In this document: positions 41,638-50,114 of the stretch, piece by piece | Layout: the number at the start of each line of letters is the position of its first letter | Numbering within the stretch: the first letter of the stretch is position 1 | NCBI GenBank assembly: GCA_910587825.1 | Contig: CAJUNJ010000013.1 | Coordinates: forward strand, 1 to 58,833 | Direction of reading: 5' to 3' | DNA from: an uncultured Christensenellaceae bacterium | GTDB taxonomy: Bacteria; Bacillota; Clostridia; Christensenellales; Borkfalkiaceae | DNA: 58,833 nt | Position numbers and translations under genes: made by a program | The notes under the pieces: generated by a model | The model's input: only the letters and a program-made list of their open reading frames with translations | The model's database searches: none | What the model was told of the DNA's origin: nothing

Positions 41638-41817
41638 GTTTAGAGAGCGGAGTGGTAAGCCCTTCGTGCTTCGGTACGACGGACGCTGCGCGTCCGCCAG
41701 CTCTGAAAAACTTAATTATTTTAAAACGCAGAGATGGCGGAGTGGTAAGCACTTCGTACTTCGGTACGACGAACGCTGCGCGTCCGCCCACTCTGAAAAA
41801 CTTAATTATTTTAAAAC
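41638..41817 (+). repeat. Two 90-nt structured units derived from the tRNA-Ser 5' end
   Basis: Units at 41638-41727 and 41728-41817 match each other closely, and the true tRNA begins exactly one period later at 41818. Each unit has a copy of the tRNA 5' part (GGCGGAGTGG block), an insert with a TTCG-loop hairpin (CGTAC/GTACG in unit 2), a GACGC/GCGTC-type hairpin, and the pre-tRNA leader. The ends of each unit pair with each other (CAGAG with CTCTG in unit 2, AGAGC with GCTCT in unit 1). They are not functional tRNAs. Confidence 0.85.
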
Positions 41818-41905
41818 GCAGAGATGGCGGAGTGGTCGAACGCGCACGACTCGAAATCGTGTTACGGGCAACTGTACGGGGGTTCGAATCCCTCTCTCTG
41901 CGCCA
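41818..41905 (+). tRNA. tRNA-Ser (anticodon CGA)
   Basis: Acceptor arms GCAGAGA and TCTCTGC pair, the anticodon loop CTCGAAA gives CGA for UCG codons, a long variable arm is present, and CCA is encoded at 41903-41905. Confidence 0.97.
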
Positions 41906-41907
41906 AT

Positions 41908-41950
41908 AAGGACGTAAGTTGAACACTATCAATTTACGTCTTTAAAATTT
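41908..41950 (+). terminator. Terminator-like hairpin after tRNA-Ser(CGA)
   Basis: GACGTAA (41911-41917) pairs with TTACGTC (41934-41940), with GTTG/CAAT continuing the stem, followed by TTTAAAATTT. The same CGTAAGTTGAAC trailer appears after tRNA-Leu(CAA) at 52801. Confidence 0.6.
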
Positions 41951-41966
41951 ATTAAGGAGCAGTAAA

Positions 41967-42881
41967 ATGGTAATAGATATAAAAAATCTTAAAAAGAGCT
42001 TTAAAGATATAAATGCCGTTGACGGAATTTCTTTCAGAGTAAAAGAAGGCGAACTGTTTGCATTTTTAGGAGTGAACGGCGCCGGTAAGTCTACGACAAT
42101 AAATATAATTAGCGGTATTCTTAATAAAGATGGCGGTGAAGTGAATGTTTGCGGACATAATCTCGATACGGATATGAATGCTATAAAGGCAAAGCTTGGA
42201 ATAGTTTTTCAAAACTCTGTACTCGATAAAAAATTGACGGTATATGAAAATCTTAAATACCGCGCTAATCTTTACGGAATTTTCGGTAAAGAATTCAAAG
42301 ACCGCCTGGATGAAATGACAGAATTGCTTGTACTGAAAGACTTATTAAAGCGACAACTTAACAAACTTTCAGGTGGACAGAAACGACGCGTCGATATAGC
42401 GCGCGCTTTGTTGCACAAACCCCAACTGCTTATTCTTGACGAACCTACAACGGGGCTTGATCCGAAAACGCGTATTACGGTGTGGAACGTTATTGAAAAG
42501 TTACGCAAGGAAAGCGGGCTTACGGTATTTCTGACGACTCATTATATGGAAGAAGCGACTGATTCCGATTACATAGTTATAATAGATGCTGGCAAAATTG
42601 TTGCCGAAGGGTCCCCGCACGAGCTTAAAAACAAATATGCAAGCGATTTTATTAAATTTTACAACCGCAGACAAGAGGCGGAAAAGTATTTTACGGAACG
42701 CGGTTATGTCATAAAAAACGAACGCGATTTTACGGAAGTGGAGATAAAAGGCACGGCGGAAGTAGCTAATATATTAAAATGCAATCCTCAATTATTCGAC
42801 GATTTCGAAGTACTTAAAGGCAATATGGATAACGTGTTTATAAAGGTTACGGGAAAAGAATTGCAGGCGGGTTTATTATGA
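41967..42881 (+). CDS. ABC transporter ATP-binding protein (DrrA/NatA type)
   Basis: The 304-residue ATPase has Walker A GVNGAGKSTT, Q-loop FQNS, the signature KLSGGQKRRVDIARAL, Walker B LLILDEPTTGLD, the H-loop TTHYMEEA, and a carboxyl regulatory tail of about 80 residues found in daunorubicin-resistance DrrA proteins. The stop overlaps the permease start by 4 nt. AAGGAG precedes the start. Drug or peptide export is likely, substrate unknown. Confidence 0.93.
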   Translation: MVIDIKNLKKSFKDINAVDGISFRVKEGELFAFLGVNGAGKSTTINIISGILNKDGGEVNVCGHNLDTDMNAIKAKLGIVFQNSVLDKKLTVYENLKYRANLYGIFGKEFKDRLDEMTELLVLKDLLKRQLNKLSGGQKRRVDIARALLHKPQLLILDEPTTGLDPKTRITVWNVIEKLRKESGLTVFLTTHYMEEATDSDYIVIIDAGKIVAEGSPHELKNKYASDFIKFYNRRQEAEKYFTERGYVIKNERDFTEVEIKGTAEVANILKCNPQLFDDFEVLKGNMDNVFIKVTGKELQAGLL

Positions 42882-43792
42882 CAGAGTGTAAAAAATTTTT
42901 ATCGCTTGTCGGGCGCAACACAGAATGTTATTTCAAGGACAAGTTTACGTTCTTTATGTCGTTGATTACTCCGCTGATACTTTTGCTTTTATTTGTAACG
43001 TTTTTAAGAAATGTTTACATAGACAGTTTTAAAGTCGCATTGGGAACCAATAATGTCGAAGTAAACGGACGCATTATCGAGGGGATGGCGGGCGCGTGGC
43101 TGATGTCTTCTATTTTAAGCGTAAGCTCAGTAACCGTAGCGTTCTGCTCTAATACAATAATGATAGACGACAAAATACATTCTTGTATTAATGATTTTAA
43201 AGTATCGCCCGTTAAGCCCATAACTCTTTCGCTGGCGTATTACGCATCGAATTTTTTTGTAACGTTTATCGTTATGATGGTTGTTATGTGTATCGGTCAC
43301 ATTTATCTTGCCGCCGTGGGGTGGTATATTACGGCAGGCGATTTCTTTATGATAATAGTAGACTGTATATGCTGCATTCTGTTCGGCACATTGCTTGCCG
43401 GCATTGTGGAAAGTTTTGTATCTACGCAGGGTGCGCTTTCCGCCGTGTCAACGCTTGTATCGTCAATGTACGGTTTTATCTGCGGAGCGTATATGCCACT
43501 TTCACAGTTTTCGGAAGGACTGAGAAACGTTCTCGGCTTGCTTCCCGGGACTTACGGCGTAGGCATAATGCGTAACCATTATATGAACGGTTATATTTCG
43601 GCTTTATCCGAAGCGGGGATACCCGCTGAACATTTGAACGGTATACGTGACAGCTTCGACGCGAATTTATACGAATTCGGAAATCAGATACCGCTTGGAG
43701 CAATGTACGGGATACTTTTGGGTTCCTGTGCGGTATTATTGGCTGTCTATGCGGTAATAGTTATTTTAAAAGCAAAAAAGTTAGGGAGATAA
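42878..43792 (+). CDS. ABC-2 type permease
   Basis: The 304-residue protein has six predicted helices with a large loop after the first, as in DrrB-type permeases. The conserved region is FGTLLAGIVESFVSTQGALSAVSTLVSSMYGFICGAYMPLSQFSEGLRNVLGLLPGTY compressed into helices 5-6 (about residues 165-230). It is translationally coupled to the ATPase gene and is followed by a small frameshifted gene. Confidence 0.92.
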   Translation: MTECKKFLSLVGRNTECYFKDKFTFFMSLITPLILLLLFVTFLRNVYIDSFKVALGTNNVEVNGRIIEGMAGAWLMSSILSVSSVTVAFCSNTIMIDDKIHSCINDFKVSPVKPITLSLAYYASNFFVTFIVMMVVMCIGHIYLAAVGWYITAGDFFMIIVDCICCILFGTLLAGIVESFVSTQGALSAVSTLVSSMYGFICGAYMPLSQFSEGLRNVLGLLPGTYGVGIMRNHYMNGYISALSEAGIPAEHLNGIRDSFDANLYEFGNQIPLGAMYGILLGSCAVLLAVYAVIVILKAKKLGR

Positions 43793-43794
43793 AT

Positions 43795-43985
43795 ATGAAA
43801 AAATACGAATTTGTTAAGCTGAAAGTTAAAAATAACGTTATAACTTCTGCTACTTTAAGTGAACATAGGGGCATAATAGAAGAGTACGCTTCAAGAGGAT
43901 ATTCTTATAAAGTCATATTCCGACGCTTCAGGGTGCAAGCGGAAAAATAATCGAGCTTGACTTGATTTTTGAAACCGAAGCATAA
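43795..43985 (+). pseudogene. Small DUF4177-like gene with a one-base frameshift
   Basis: The frame from ATG 43795 encodes MKKYEFVKLKVKNNVI, then SEHRGIIEEYASRGYSYK, and then runs into a foreign tail. From 43914 the neighbouring frame continues the expected end, IPTLQGASGKIIELDLIFE, to a stop at 43985. A single missing base near 43911-43914 explains it. The intact protein would be about 62 residues and resembles the small DUF4177 family of unknown function. It could be a real pseudogene or a sequencing error. Confidence 0.75.
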
Positions 43986-43991
43986 TTTTTA

Positions 43992-44020
43992 TTGCGGTTA
44001 AGGCAAAATAATGCTATAAT
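43992..44020 (+). promoter_or_regulatory. Promoter for M29 aminopeptidase gene
   Basis: TTGCGG (43992-43997), a 17-nt spacer and TATAAT (44015-44020). It rules out translation starting upstream of 44052. Confidence 0.7.
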
Positions 44021-44051
44021 ACAAGCAATAAATATTTTTAAGGATAGAATT

Positions 44052-45278
44052 ATGGAACAGTCAAGATTAAAAAAGTATGCCGAACTTATAGTAAAATGCG
44101 GGCTGAACGTGCAGAAAGGTCAGGAAGTTATAATAAGATGCGGTCTTGACCAACCCGATTTTGTCACTCTCGTAGTCGAAGAGTGTTACAAATGCGGAGC
44201 GGAAAGAGTTAAGGTAGAATGGTCGTATATGCCTGTGACAAAGCTTAACTACGATTACAGAAGTCTTGAATCTCTGTCGGAAGTGACCGAAGTCGAAAAA
44301 GCCGAATGGCAACGCAAAGTTGATAAACTATCGTGTTTACTATGGCTTGATTCGGATGACCCCGACGGTTTAAACGGTACCGACAGCGGTAAAATTTCAA
44401 AAGCAAATATGGCAAGGTATCCCATAATCAAGCCTTACCGCGACTCACTGGAAAACAGGTATCAATGGTGTATTGCCGCCGTACCCGGGAAAGAGTGGGC
44501 GAAAAAAATATATCCGGACATTTCTTGGGAAGACGGGGTTGAAAAACTGTGGAACGACATTTTGTACTGTTCGCGCGTGAGCGAAGATCCCTTGAAAGAA
44601 TGGGAAGTACACAATAAAAATTTGGCAAACCGTTGCAAATTTTTAAACGATTACAAGTTTGAACGGCTTGAATACAAAAGCGGAAACGGAACCGACTTTT
44701 CCGTAGGTCTTAATCCGATAGGCGTATTTATGGCGGGCGGAGAACTGACGCTCGGCAGTAAAATTTACTTCAATCCGAATATTCCGAGTGAGGAAGTATT
44801 TACAACGCCTTTACGCGGAAAAGCCGAAGGAAAAGTTGTTGCTACTAAGCCCTTGTCGTATCAGGGTAAACTGATTGAAAATTTTTGGTTCAGGTTTGAA
44901 AACGGAAAAGTCGTAGAACTTCACGCAGACAGAAATCAGGACTTACTTGAAAAGATGGTGGCAATGGACGAAGGGGCGGCATACCTTGGCGAGTGTGCGT
45001 TAATTGCTTACGATTCGCCCATAAACAATACCGGCATTCTGTTTTATAACACGCTGTTTGACGAGAATGCAAGCTGTCACCTTGCGCTTGGCAGAGGGTT
45101 CAACAACTGCATTGAAAACTTTGAAAAATATTCGGTTGAAGAATTCGGAAAACTCGGTGTAAACGATTCTATGATTCACGTAGATTTTATGATAGGAAGT
45201 AAGGATATGTCAATCGTAGGCGTTACTAAAGACGGTAAGCGTGTACAGATTTTCAAAGACGGTAATTGGGCAATTTAA
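44052..45278 (+). CDS. Aminopeptidase, family M29
   Basis: The 408-residue metallo-aminopeptidase has the M29 (AmpS/PepS) motifs: VVEECYKCGAERVKVEW near the start, PSEEVFTTPLRGKAEG with a metal-binding glutamate, YLGECAL with the second, and the late NASCHLALGRGF and MIHVDFMIGS blocks with histidines. It releases amino-terminal residues from peptides in the cytosol. ATG 44052 is chosen because AAGGAT precedes it and the promoter overlaps any earlier start. Confidence 0.92.
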   Translation: MEQSRLKKYAELIVKCGLNVQKGQEVIIRCGLDQPDFVTLVVEECYKCGAERVKVEWSYMPVTKLNYDYRSLESLSEVTEVEKAEWQRKVDKLSCLLWLDSDDPDGLNGTDSGKISKANMARYPIIKPYRDSLENRYQWCIAAVPGKEWAKKIYPDISWEDGVEKLWNDILYCSRVSEDPLKEWEVHNKNLANRCKFLNDYKFERLEYKSGNGTDFSVGLNPIGVFMAGGELTLGSKIYFNPNIPSEEVFTTPLRGKAEGKVVATKPLSYQGKLIENFWFRFENGKVVELHADRNQDLLEKMVAMDEGAAYLGECALIAYDSPINNTGILFYNTLFDENASCHLALGRGFNNCIENFEKYSVEEFGKLGVNDSMIHVDFMIGSKDMSIVGVTKDGKRVQIFKDGNWAI

Positions 45279-45286
45279 TTAAATAT

Positions 45287-45316
45287 AAAAAAACGCGGTC
45301 AAGACCGCGTTTTTTT
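45287..45316. terminator. Bidirectional terminator
   Basis: A 14-bp stem (45287-45300 with 45303-45316) with an AA loop has A/T runs at both sides. The shifted reading frame of the opposing methyltransferase gene runs through it. Confidence 0.92.
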
Positions 45317-45349
45317 AATATTTTAAGTACTATGTTACACATAATTAAC

Positions 45350-46512
45350 TCAAATGACCTGTAAAACAAAGAATTTGAGATATTGTGTTTCGTCTGCACA
45401 AAGCAAAGACGGATGGTCGGGGCCTGCGTTTTTATTTCCACGCTGCGTATATTTCTTCCGCTTTCCCGCGCCGCTTCCATAAGCATTTTTTCAAACAAGT
45501 TAAAAGACATATAATGCGAGCAGGAGCAAGTAAGCAGAAAACCTCCGCTTTTGACTATTTTCATTGCAGTCAGATTTATGTCTTTATAACCTCGGTAAGC
45601 ATCTTTTACTTCATCTGCGGTTTTGCAAAATGCAGGCGGGTCGAGTATCACGGCATCAAACTGTCTTTTTTGTTTTTTGAATCCGCGTAGCACTTCGAAC
45701 ACATCGCCGCATAACGTTTGTATGTTTTTAAAACCGTTAAGTTCGGCGTTGTCGCGCACGTTTTTAAGCGCAAGTTCGGATATATCGCAGGCGGTTACAC
45801 TGTCGGCAACAGTCGCCGCATTCAACGAAAAACCGCCGCTGTTGCAAAAACAGTCCAAAACTTCGCCTTTGCAGTATTTTCTTGCAGTCAATCTGTTTTC
45901 TTTCTGGTCGAGAAAGTAACCGGTTTTTTGCCCGTTTTTTACGTCGACAAGCATTTTAATTCCGTTTTCGCAAATGGGTTGGTAGTCGGGCACATTCCCG
46001 TATAAAAGCTGTTTAACTTCTTCAAGTCCCTCTTTTTTTCTTACGGCAACATCGCTGCGTTCGTAAATTCCTTTCGGCGAAAACAGTTTAATAAGGCAAT
46101 CGCAAATTAGTTTTTTGCGCATATCTATGCCGAGCGAAAGGCATTGCATTACAAGCACGTCGCCGTATTTGTCAACGATAAGGGCAGGCAGGTTGTCGGC
46201 TTCGGCAAATACCATTCTGTAACAGTTTTCGTAACCGAGCTTTTTACGATACCCGTCGGCTTGCTTCAAGCTGTCGAGATAATATTCTTCATCGTCGGTA
46301 CTGTCGTTACGGATAAAAATTCTTACAAGTATTTTTGAAGCGTGATTTATATAACCTTTGCCTATAAATCTTCCGTCGTACGAATACACTTCCGCCAAAG
46401 AACCGTTTTTATCCCTGTTTTCAATTTTCATTACTTCATTTGCGTAAACCCAGCTGTGACCTGCGACAATGCGCTTTTCTTCGTTCTTTTTAAGATAAAC
46501 TTTGTATGCCAT
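45350..46512 (-). CDS. RlmI-type rRNA (cytosine) methyltransferase with 3' frameshift
   Basis: The protein has an amino-terminal PUA domain (residues about 1-75, GHSWVYANEV) and a Rossmann methyltransferase with LDCFCNSGGFSLNAA, VILDPPAFCKTADEV and LLTCSCSHYMS, the RlmI/YwbD family of 23S rRNA methyltransferases. The open frame as read runs on to 45253 with an unrelated tail. In the -1 neighbour frame the canonical ending (APDHPSLLCADETQYLKFF) continues from a G4 run at 45419-45422 to a stop at 45350. I give the repaired end. The promoter puts transcription start on the ATG, with no leader. Confidence 0.85.
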
Positions 46513-46518
46513 ATAAAT

Positions 46519-46547
46519 ACTATAACAAACGGCTGTAATAATTGCAA
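46519..46547 (-). promoter_or_regulatory. Promoter giving a leaderless methyltransferase mRNA
   Basis: On the minus strand TTGCAA (46542-46547), a 17-nt spacer and TATAGT (46519-46524). Only six bases separate the -10 box from the ATG (46512). Confidence 0.7.
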
Positions 46548-46563
46548 ATGCTTTGAATAAAAA

Positions 46564-46592
46564 TTGCTTTTTATTTCTATAAATGGTAAAAT
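46564..46592 (+). promoter_or_regulatory. Promoter giving a leaderless ABC exporter mRNA
   Basis: TTGCTT (46564-46569), a 17-nt spacer and TAAAAT (46587-46592), seven bases before the ATG at 46600. Confidence 0.65.
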
Positions 46593-46599
46593 ATCTTAT

Positions 46600-48324
46600 A
46601 TGCGCAAATTATTAAAATATTTAAAGCATTATAAACTTCAAAGTGTGCTTGCTCCGTTTTTTAAACTGCTTGAAGCCGCGTTTGAATTGTTTGTTCCCAT
46701 TTTGGTTGCGGCTATAATTGACAACGGCATATCGGGCGACGGTGGTTGGAAATATATCGTCAACGTTTGCCTTATACTTGTCGGACTTGGTGTTATCGGT
46801 CTTGTTTGCGCTGTTTCTGCACAATATTTTGCCGCACGGGCGGCAGTCGGTTTTTCACAGGAGTTGCGCGGCGATTTGTTTAAAAAAGTTCAAACGCTGT
46901 CGTACAGCGCTATCGACGGGTTAGGAACTTCGAAAATAATAACGAGAATGACTAGCGACGTCAACCAGATCCAGTCGGGTGTCAATCTTGTATTAAGATT
47001 GTTTATGCGTTCGCCTTTTATCGTCTTCGGCGCAATGGTTATGGCTTTTGTCATAGACGTTACTGCGGGCGGAGTATTTGCAGTTACGATTGCGGTACTT
47101 TGCGCAGTTGTGTTTACAATAATGCTTGTAAGTATTCCGATGTACAGACGCGTACAGTCCGATCTTGACAAAGTAACAGCTTCTACGAGAGAAAATCTTA
47201 CGGGAGCGAGAGTTATACGTGCTTTCTGTAAAGAACAGGATGAAATAAATTCATACAATGCACGTAACGGTCAGCTTACTAAGTCGCAAAAGTATGTCGG
47301 TAAGTTTGCCGCCTTAATGAATCCGTTGACTTACGCCATAATTAACGCTTCGATAATTGTTTTGCTCTATGTCGGGGCGATAAAAGTTGACGGCGGAAGT
47401 CTTACCCAAGGCAACGTCGTGGCCTTATATAATTATATGGGGCAAATTCTTATCGAGCTTATTAAACTTGCCAATCTGATAATAACGGTAACTAAATCGT
47501 TTGCCTGCGCGGGCAGGGTAAACGAAATACTTGAAATGAGCGAAGAAAAAATACGCACCGATATAACACCGGCTTCTTCAAAATGTCCTTTTATAGTTTT
47601 TGATAAAGTTTGCGTAAACTACGGTAATGCCGGAATGGACGAACTCAGCGACCTTTCATTCAGTGTGGAAAAGGGACAGACAATAGGCATAATAGGCGGA
47701 ACGGGTGCGGGAAAAACAACGCTTATAAATCTTATTCCCCATTTTTACGACACCTCAAGCGGGACGGTTTTAATAGATGGAAAAAACGTCAACAGCATAG
47801 GCGACGAAAAACTTCGCGATATGTGCGGAATAGTTCCGCAACAGGCTGTTCTTTTCAAAGGTACGATGCGTGAAAATTTACAGTGGGGTAAAAATGACGC
47901 AACCGATGAGGAAATTATGTCGGCGGTACAGACGGCTCAGGCTGCCGACGTAATAAATTCGAAACCCGGAGGGCTTGACGAACTTGTCGAACAGGGCGGT
48001 AAAAACTTTTCCGGCGGGCAAAGACAAAGACTTACCATAGCGCGGGCTTTGGTTAAAAAATCGGAAATTTTAATTCTCGACGACAGCGCGTCCGCGCTCG
48101 ATTATGCTACCGACGCCAATTTGAGGAAATCGTTAAAGCAACTGCCGTATAAGCCTACTGTTTTTATTGTGTCGCAACGCACGTCGTCAATAAGACACGC
48201 GGATAAAATCGTAGTGCTTGACGGCGGAAAGGCAGTCGGTATAGGCACACACGAAGAACTTCTTAAAACCTGTGAAATTTATCGTGAAATTCATAATTCA
48301 CAGTTTTCCGTAAAGGAGGCTTAA
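46600..48324 (+). CDS. Heterodimeric ABC exporter, non-catalytic-site subunit
   Basis: The protein (about 574 residues) has six membrane helices, then an ATPase domain with Walker A GGTGAGKTT, signature NFSGGQRQRL and Walker B LILDDSASALD. The catalytic glutamate after Walker B is aspartate, as in BmrC/TM287, so its own ATP site is the degenerate one. ATG 46600 is preferred to the TTG at 46564, which is the first base of a -35 box. No Shine-Dalgarno site exists. It pairs with the next gene. Confidence 0.9.
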   Translation: MRKLLKYLKHYKLQSVLAPFFKLLEAAFELFVPILVAAIIDNGISGDGGWKYIVNVCLILVGLGVIGLVCAVSAQYFAARAAVGFSQELRGDLFKKVQTLSYSAIDGLGTSKIITRMTSDVNQIQSGVNLVLRLFMRSPFIVFGAMVMAFVIDVTAGGVFAVTIAVLCAVVFTIMLVSIPMYRRVQSDLDKVTASTRENLTGARVIRAFCKEQDEINSYNARNGQLTKSQKYVGKFAALMNPLTYAIINASIIVLLYVGAIKVDGGSLTQGNVVALYNYMGQILIELIKLANLIITVTKSFACAGRVNEILEMSEEKIRTDITPASSKCPFIVFDKVCVNYGNAGMDELSDLSFSVEKGQTIGIIGGTGAGKTTLINLIPHFYDTSSGTVLIDGKNVNSIGDEKLRDMCGIVPQQAVLFKGTMRENLQWGKNDATDEEIMSAVQTAQAADVINSKPGGLDELVEQGGKNFSGGQRQRLTIARALVKKSEILILDDSASALDYATDANLRKSLKQLPYKPTVFIVSQRTSSIRHADKIVVLDGGKAVGIGTHEELLKTCEIYREIHNSQFSVKEA

Positions 48325-48326
48325 AC

Positions 48327-50084
48327 GTGGCAGACCGTCAGAAAATAATTATAAAACGCATACTTAAACAGCTTAAAGGTTATAAGATATGGCTGGTCTT
48401 AACGGTAATTTGCGCTTTGGTTTCAGTTGCGGGAATGCTTGCCGTGCCTGTGTTTTTCGGAAAGATAGTTAACAATATCGTAGGCGCCGGCGAAGTATAC
48501 TTTGATTCCATTTTTAATAATTTCATTATTATAGGCGCAATGATAGCTGTAACGTCAATAGCACAGTGGCTTATGAACGTTGTCAACAATCACATAACTT
48601 ACAACGTCGTAAAAGATATAAGGGAAGAAGCTTTCTCACATATCCAAGAATTGCCGTTAAAATATATAGACTCACATTCTTACGGCGATATAGTAAGCCG
48701 CAATATAGCCGACGTCGACCAGTTTGCCGACGGGTTGTTAATGGGCTTTACTCAACTGTTTACGGGCGTTTTAACGATTGCGGGAACTTTGGTTTTAATG
48801 CTTGTAATTAACTGGGTAATTGCTTTGATAGTTGTCGTGATAACTCCGCTTTCGCTGTTTGTGGCAAAGTATATTGCAACGCGCACGTATACGCTGTTTA
48901 AAAAGACTTCGGAAATCCGTGGCGAACAAACTGCGTTTATCGACGAAATGGTCGGTAATTTGAAGGTTGTAAAAGCGTTTAACCGTGAAGATGAAAATAT
49001 AGAAAAATTTGACGAAATAAATTTGCGTCTTACGAAAGCTTCCTTAAAATCAATATTTTATTCTTCGCTTACCAATCCGAGTACGCGCTTCGTCAATGCG
49101 TTGGTGTATGCCGCGGTTGCGCTGTCAGGGGCGTTAATGCTTGTATTTAATACGCCTTTGCCTGTTGTGTTCAACATCGGACTTCTTACAAGTCTTTTAT
49201 CATATGCAAATCAGTATACAAAGCCGTTTAACGAAATTTCAGGGGTTGTTACCGAGTTGCAGAACGCGACAGCCTGCGCCAGGCGGATATATGAATTAAT
49301 CGACGAAATACCGCAGGTTCCCGATTGTGAAGACGCAACCGAATTAAAAGAAGTAGAAGGCAACGTTGAATTCAGAAACGTATATTTTTCATATGCGACG
49401 GATAAAAAACTTATTGAAAATCTTAATATAAGCGCGCAGGCGGGGCAGAGAATAGCCATAGTCGGACCTACGGGATGCGGTAAAACCACGCTTATTAATC
49501 TGCTAATGAGGTTCTATGACGTGACTGACGGAGAAATACGTGTGGACGACAAAAATATTTACGACGTTACACGAAAGTCGTTAAGACAGAAATACGGAAT
49601 GGTATTGCAGGAAACGTGGCTCAAAAGCGGTACAATAAGGGAAAATATTGCCATTGGAAAACCCGACGCTACCGATGAAGAAATAATCAACGCTTCAAAG
49701 GCATCTTACGCTCATAATTTCATTAATCAGTTGGCAGACGGTTACGATACGGTTATTTCCGAAGATGGCGGAAATTTGTCGCAGGGACAGAAACAGCTTT
49801 TATGTATAGCAAGAATTATGCTTTGTCTTCCGCCAATGCTTATTCTTGATGAAGCAACTTCGTCAATAGATACGCGTACCGAAATAAAAATTCAACAGGC
49901 GTTTGCAAAATTAATGAAAGGACGGACAAGTTTTATCGTTGCGCACAGACTTTCGACTATAAGGGAAGCGGATATAATTCTCGTTATGAACAACGGGAAT
50001 ATTATCGAGCAGGGCAGTCACGAAGAATTGCTTGCCCAAAACGGATTCTATTCCAAATTATATAATAGCCAGTTTGCTATTTAA
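48327..50084 (+). CDS. Heterodimeric ABC exporter, catalytic-site subunit
   Basis: The 585-residue protein has six membrane helices and an ATPase domain with Walker A GPTGCGKTT, signature NLSQGQKQLL (second Gly of LSGGQ replaced by Gln) and intact Walker B with glutamate, LILDEATSSID, then the H-loop AHRLST. The altered signature would complete the degenerate site of the partner, so the two form the BmrCD/TM287-288 type multidrug or peptide exporter. It starts with GTG after a perfect AAAGGAGG site. Confidence 0.92.
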   Translation: MADRQKIIIKRILKQLKGYKIWLVLTVICALVSVAGMLAVPVFFGKIVNNIVGAGEVYFDSIFNNFIIIGAMIAVTSIAQWLMNVVNNHITYNVVKDIREEAFSHIQELPLKYIDSHSYGDIVSRNIADVDQFADGLLMGFTQLFTGVLTIAGTLVLMLVINWVIALIVVVITPLSLFVAKYIATRTYTLFKKTSEIRGEQTAFIDEMVGNLKVVKAFNREDENIEKFDEINLRLTKASLKSIFYSSLTNPSTRFVNALVYAAVALSGALMLVFNTPLPVVFNIGLLTSLLSYANQYTKPFNEISGVVTELQNATACARRIYELIDEIPQVPDCEDATELKEVEGNVEFRNVYFSYATDKKLIENLNISAQAGQRIAIVGPTGCGKTTLINLLMRFYDVTDGEIRVDDKNIYDVTRKSLRQKYGMVLQETWLKSGTIRENIAIGKPDATDEEIINASKASYAHNFINQLADGYDTVISEDGGNLSQGQKQLLCIARIMLCLPPMLILDEATSSIDTRTEIKIQQAFAKLMKGRTSFIVAHRLSTIREADIILVMNNGNIIEQGSHEELLAQNGFYSKLYNSQFAI

Positions 50085-50114
50085 TTGATAAAAAAATAAA
50101 ATACGGAGTAATAT

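Noticed and set aside
41638..41905. CRISPR-like array
   Set aside because: Only two units, period 90 with no separate spacers, and the sequence clearly derives from the adjacent tRNA.
41513..41932. Long antisense and sense open frames across the tRNA-Ser array
   Set aside because: Their open state comes from the 90-nt tandem units and the tRNA; the translated product is repetitive low-quality sequence.
43992..44051. Earlier start for the M29 aminopeptidase
   Set aside because: The region is the promoter (-35 and -10 boxes) and the family begins at the ATG 44052.
45253..45349. Carboxyl tail of the methyltransferase as read in the uninterrupted frame
   Set aside because: It is unlike the family, crosses a strong terminator, and the canonical ending is present in the adjacent frame.
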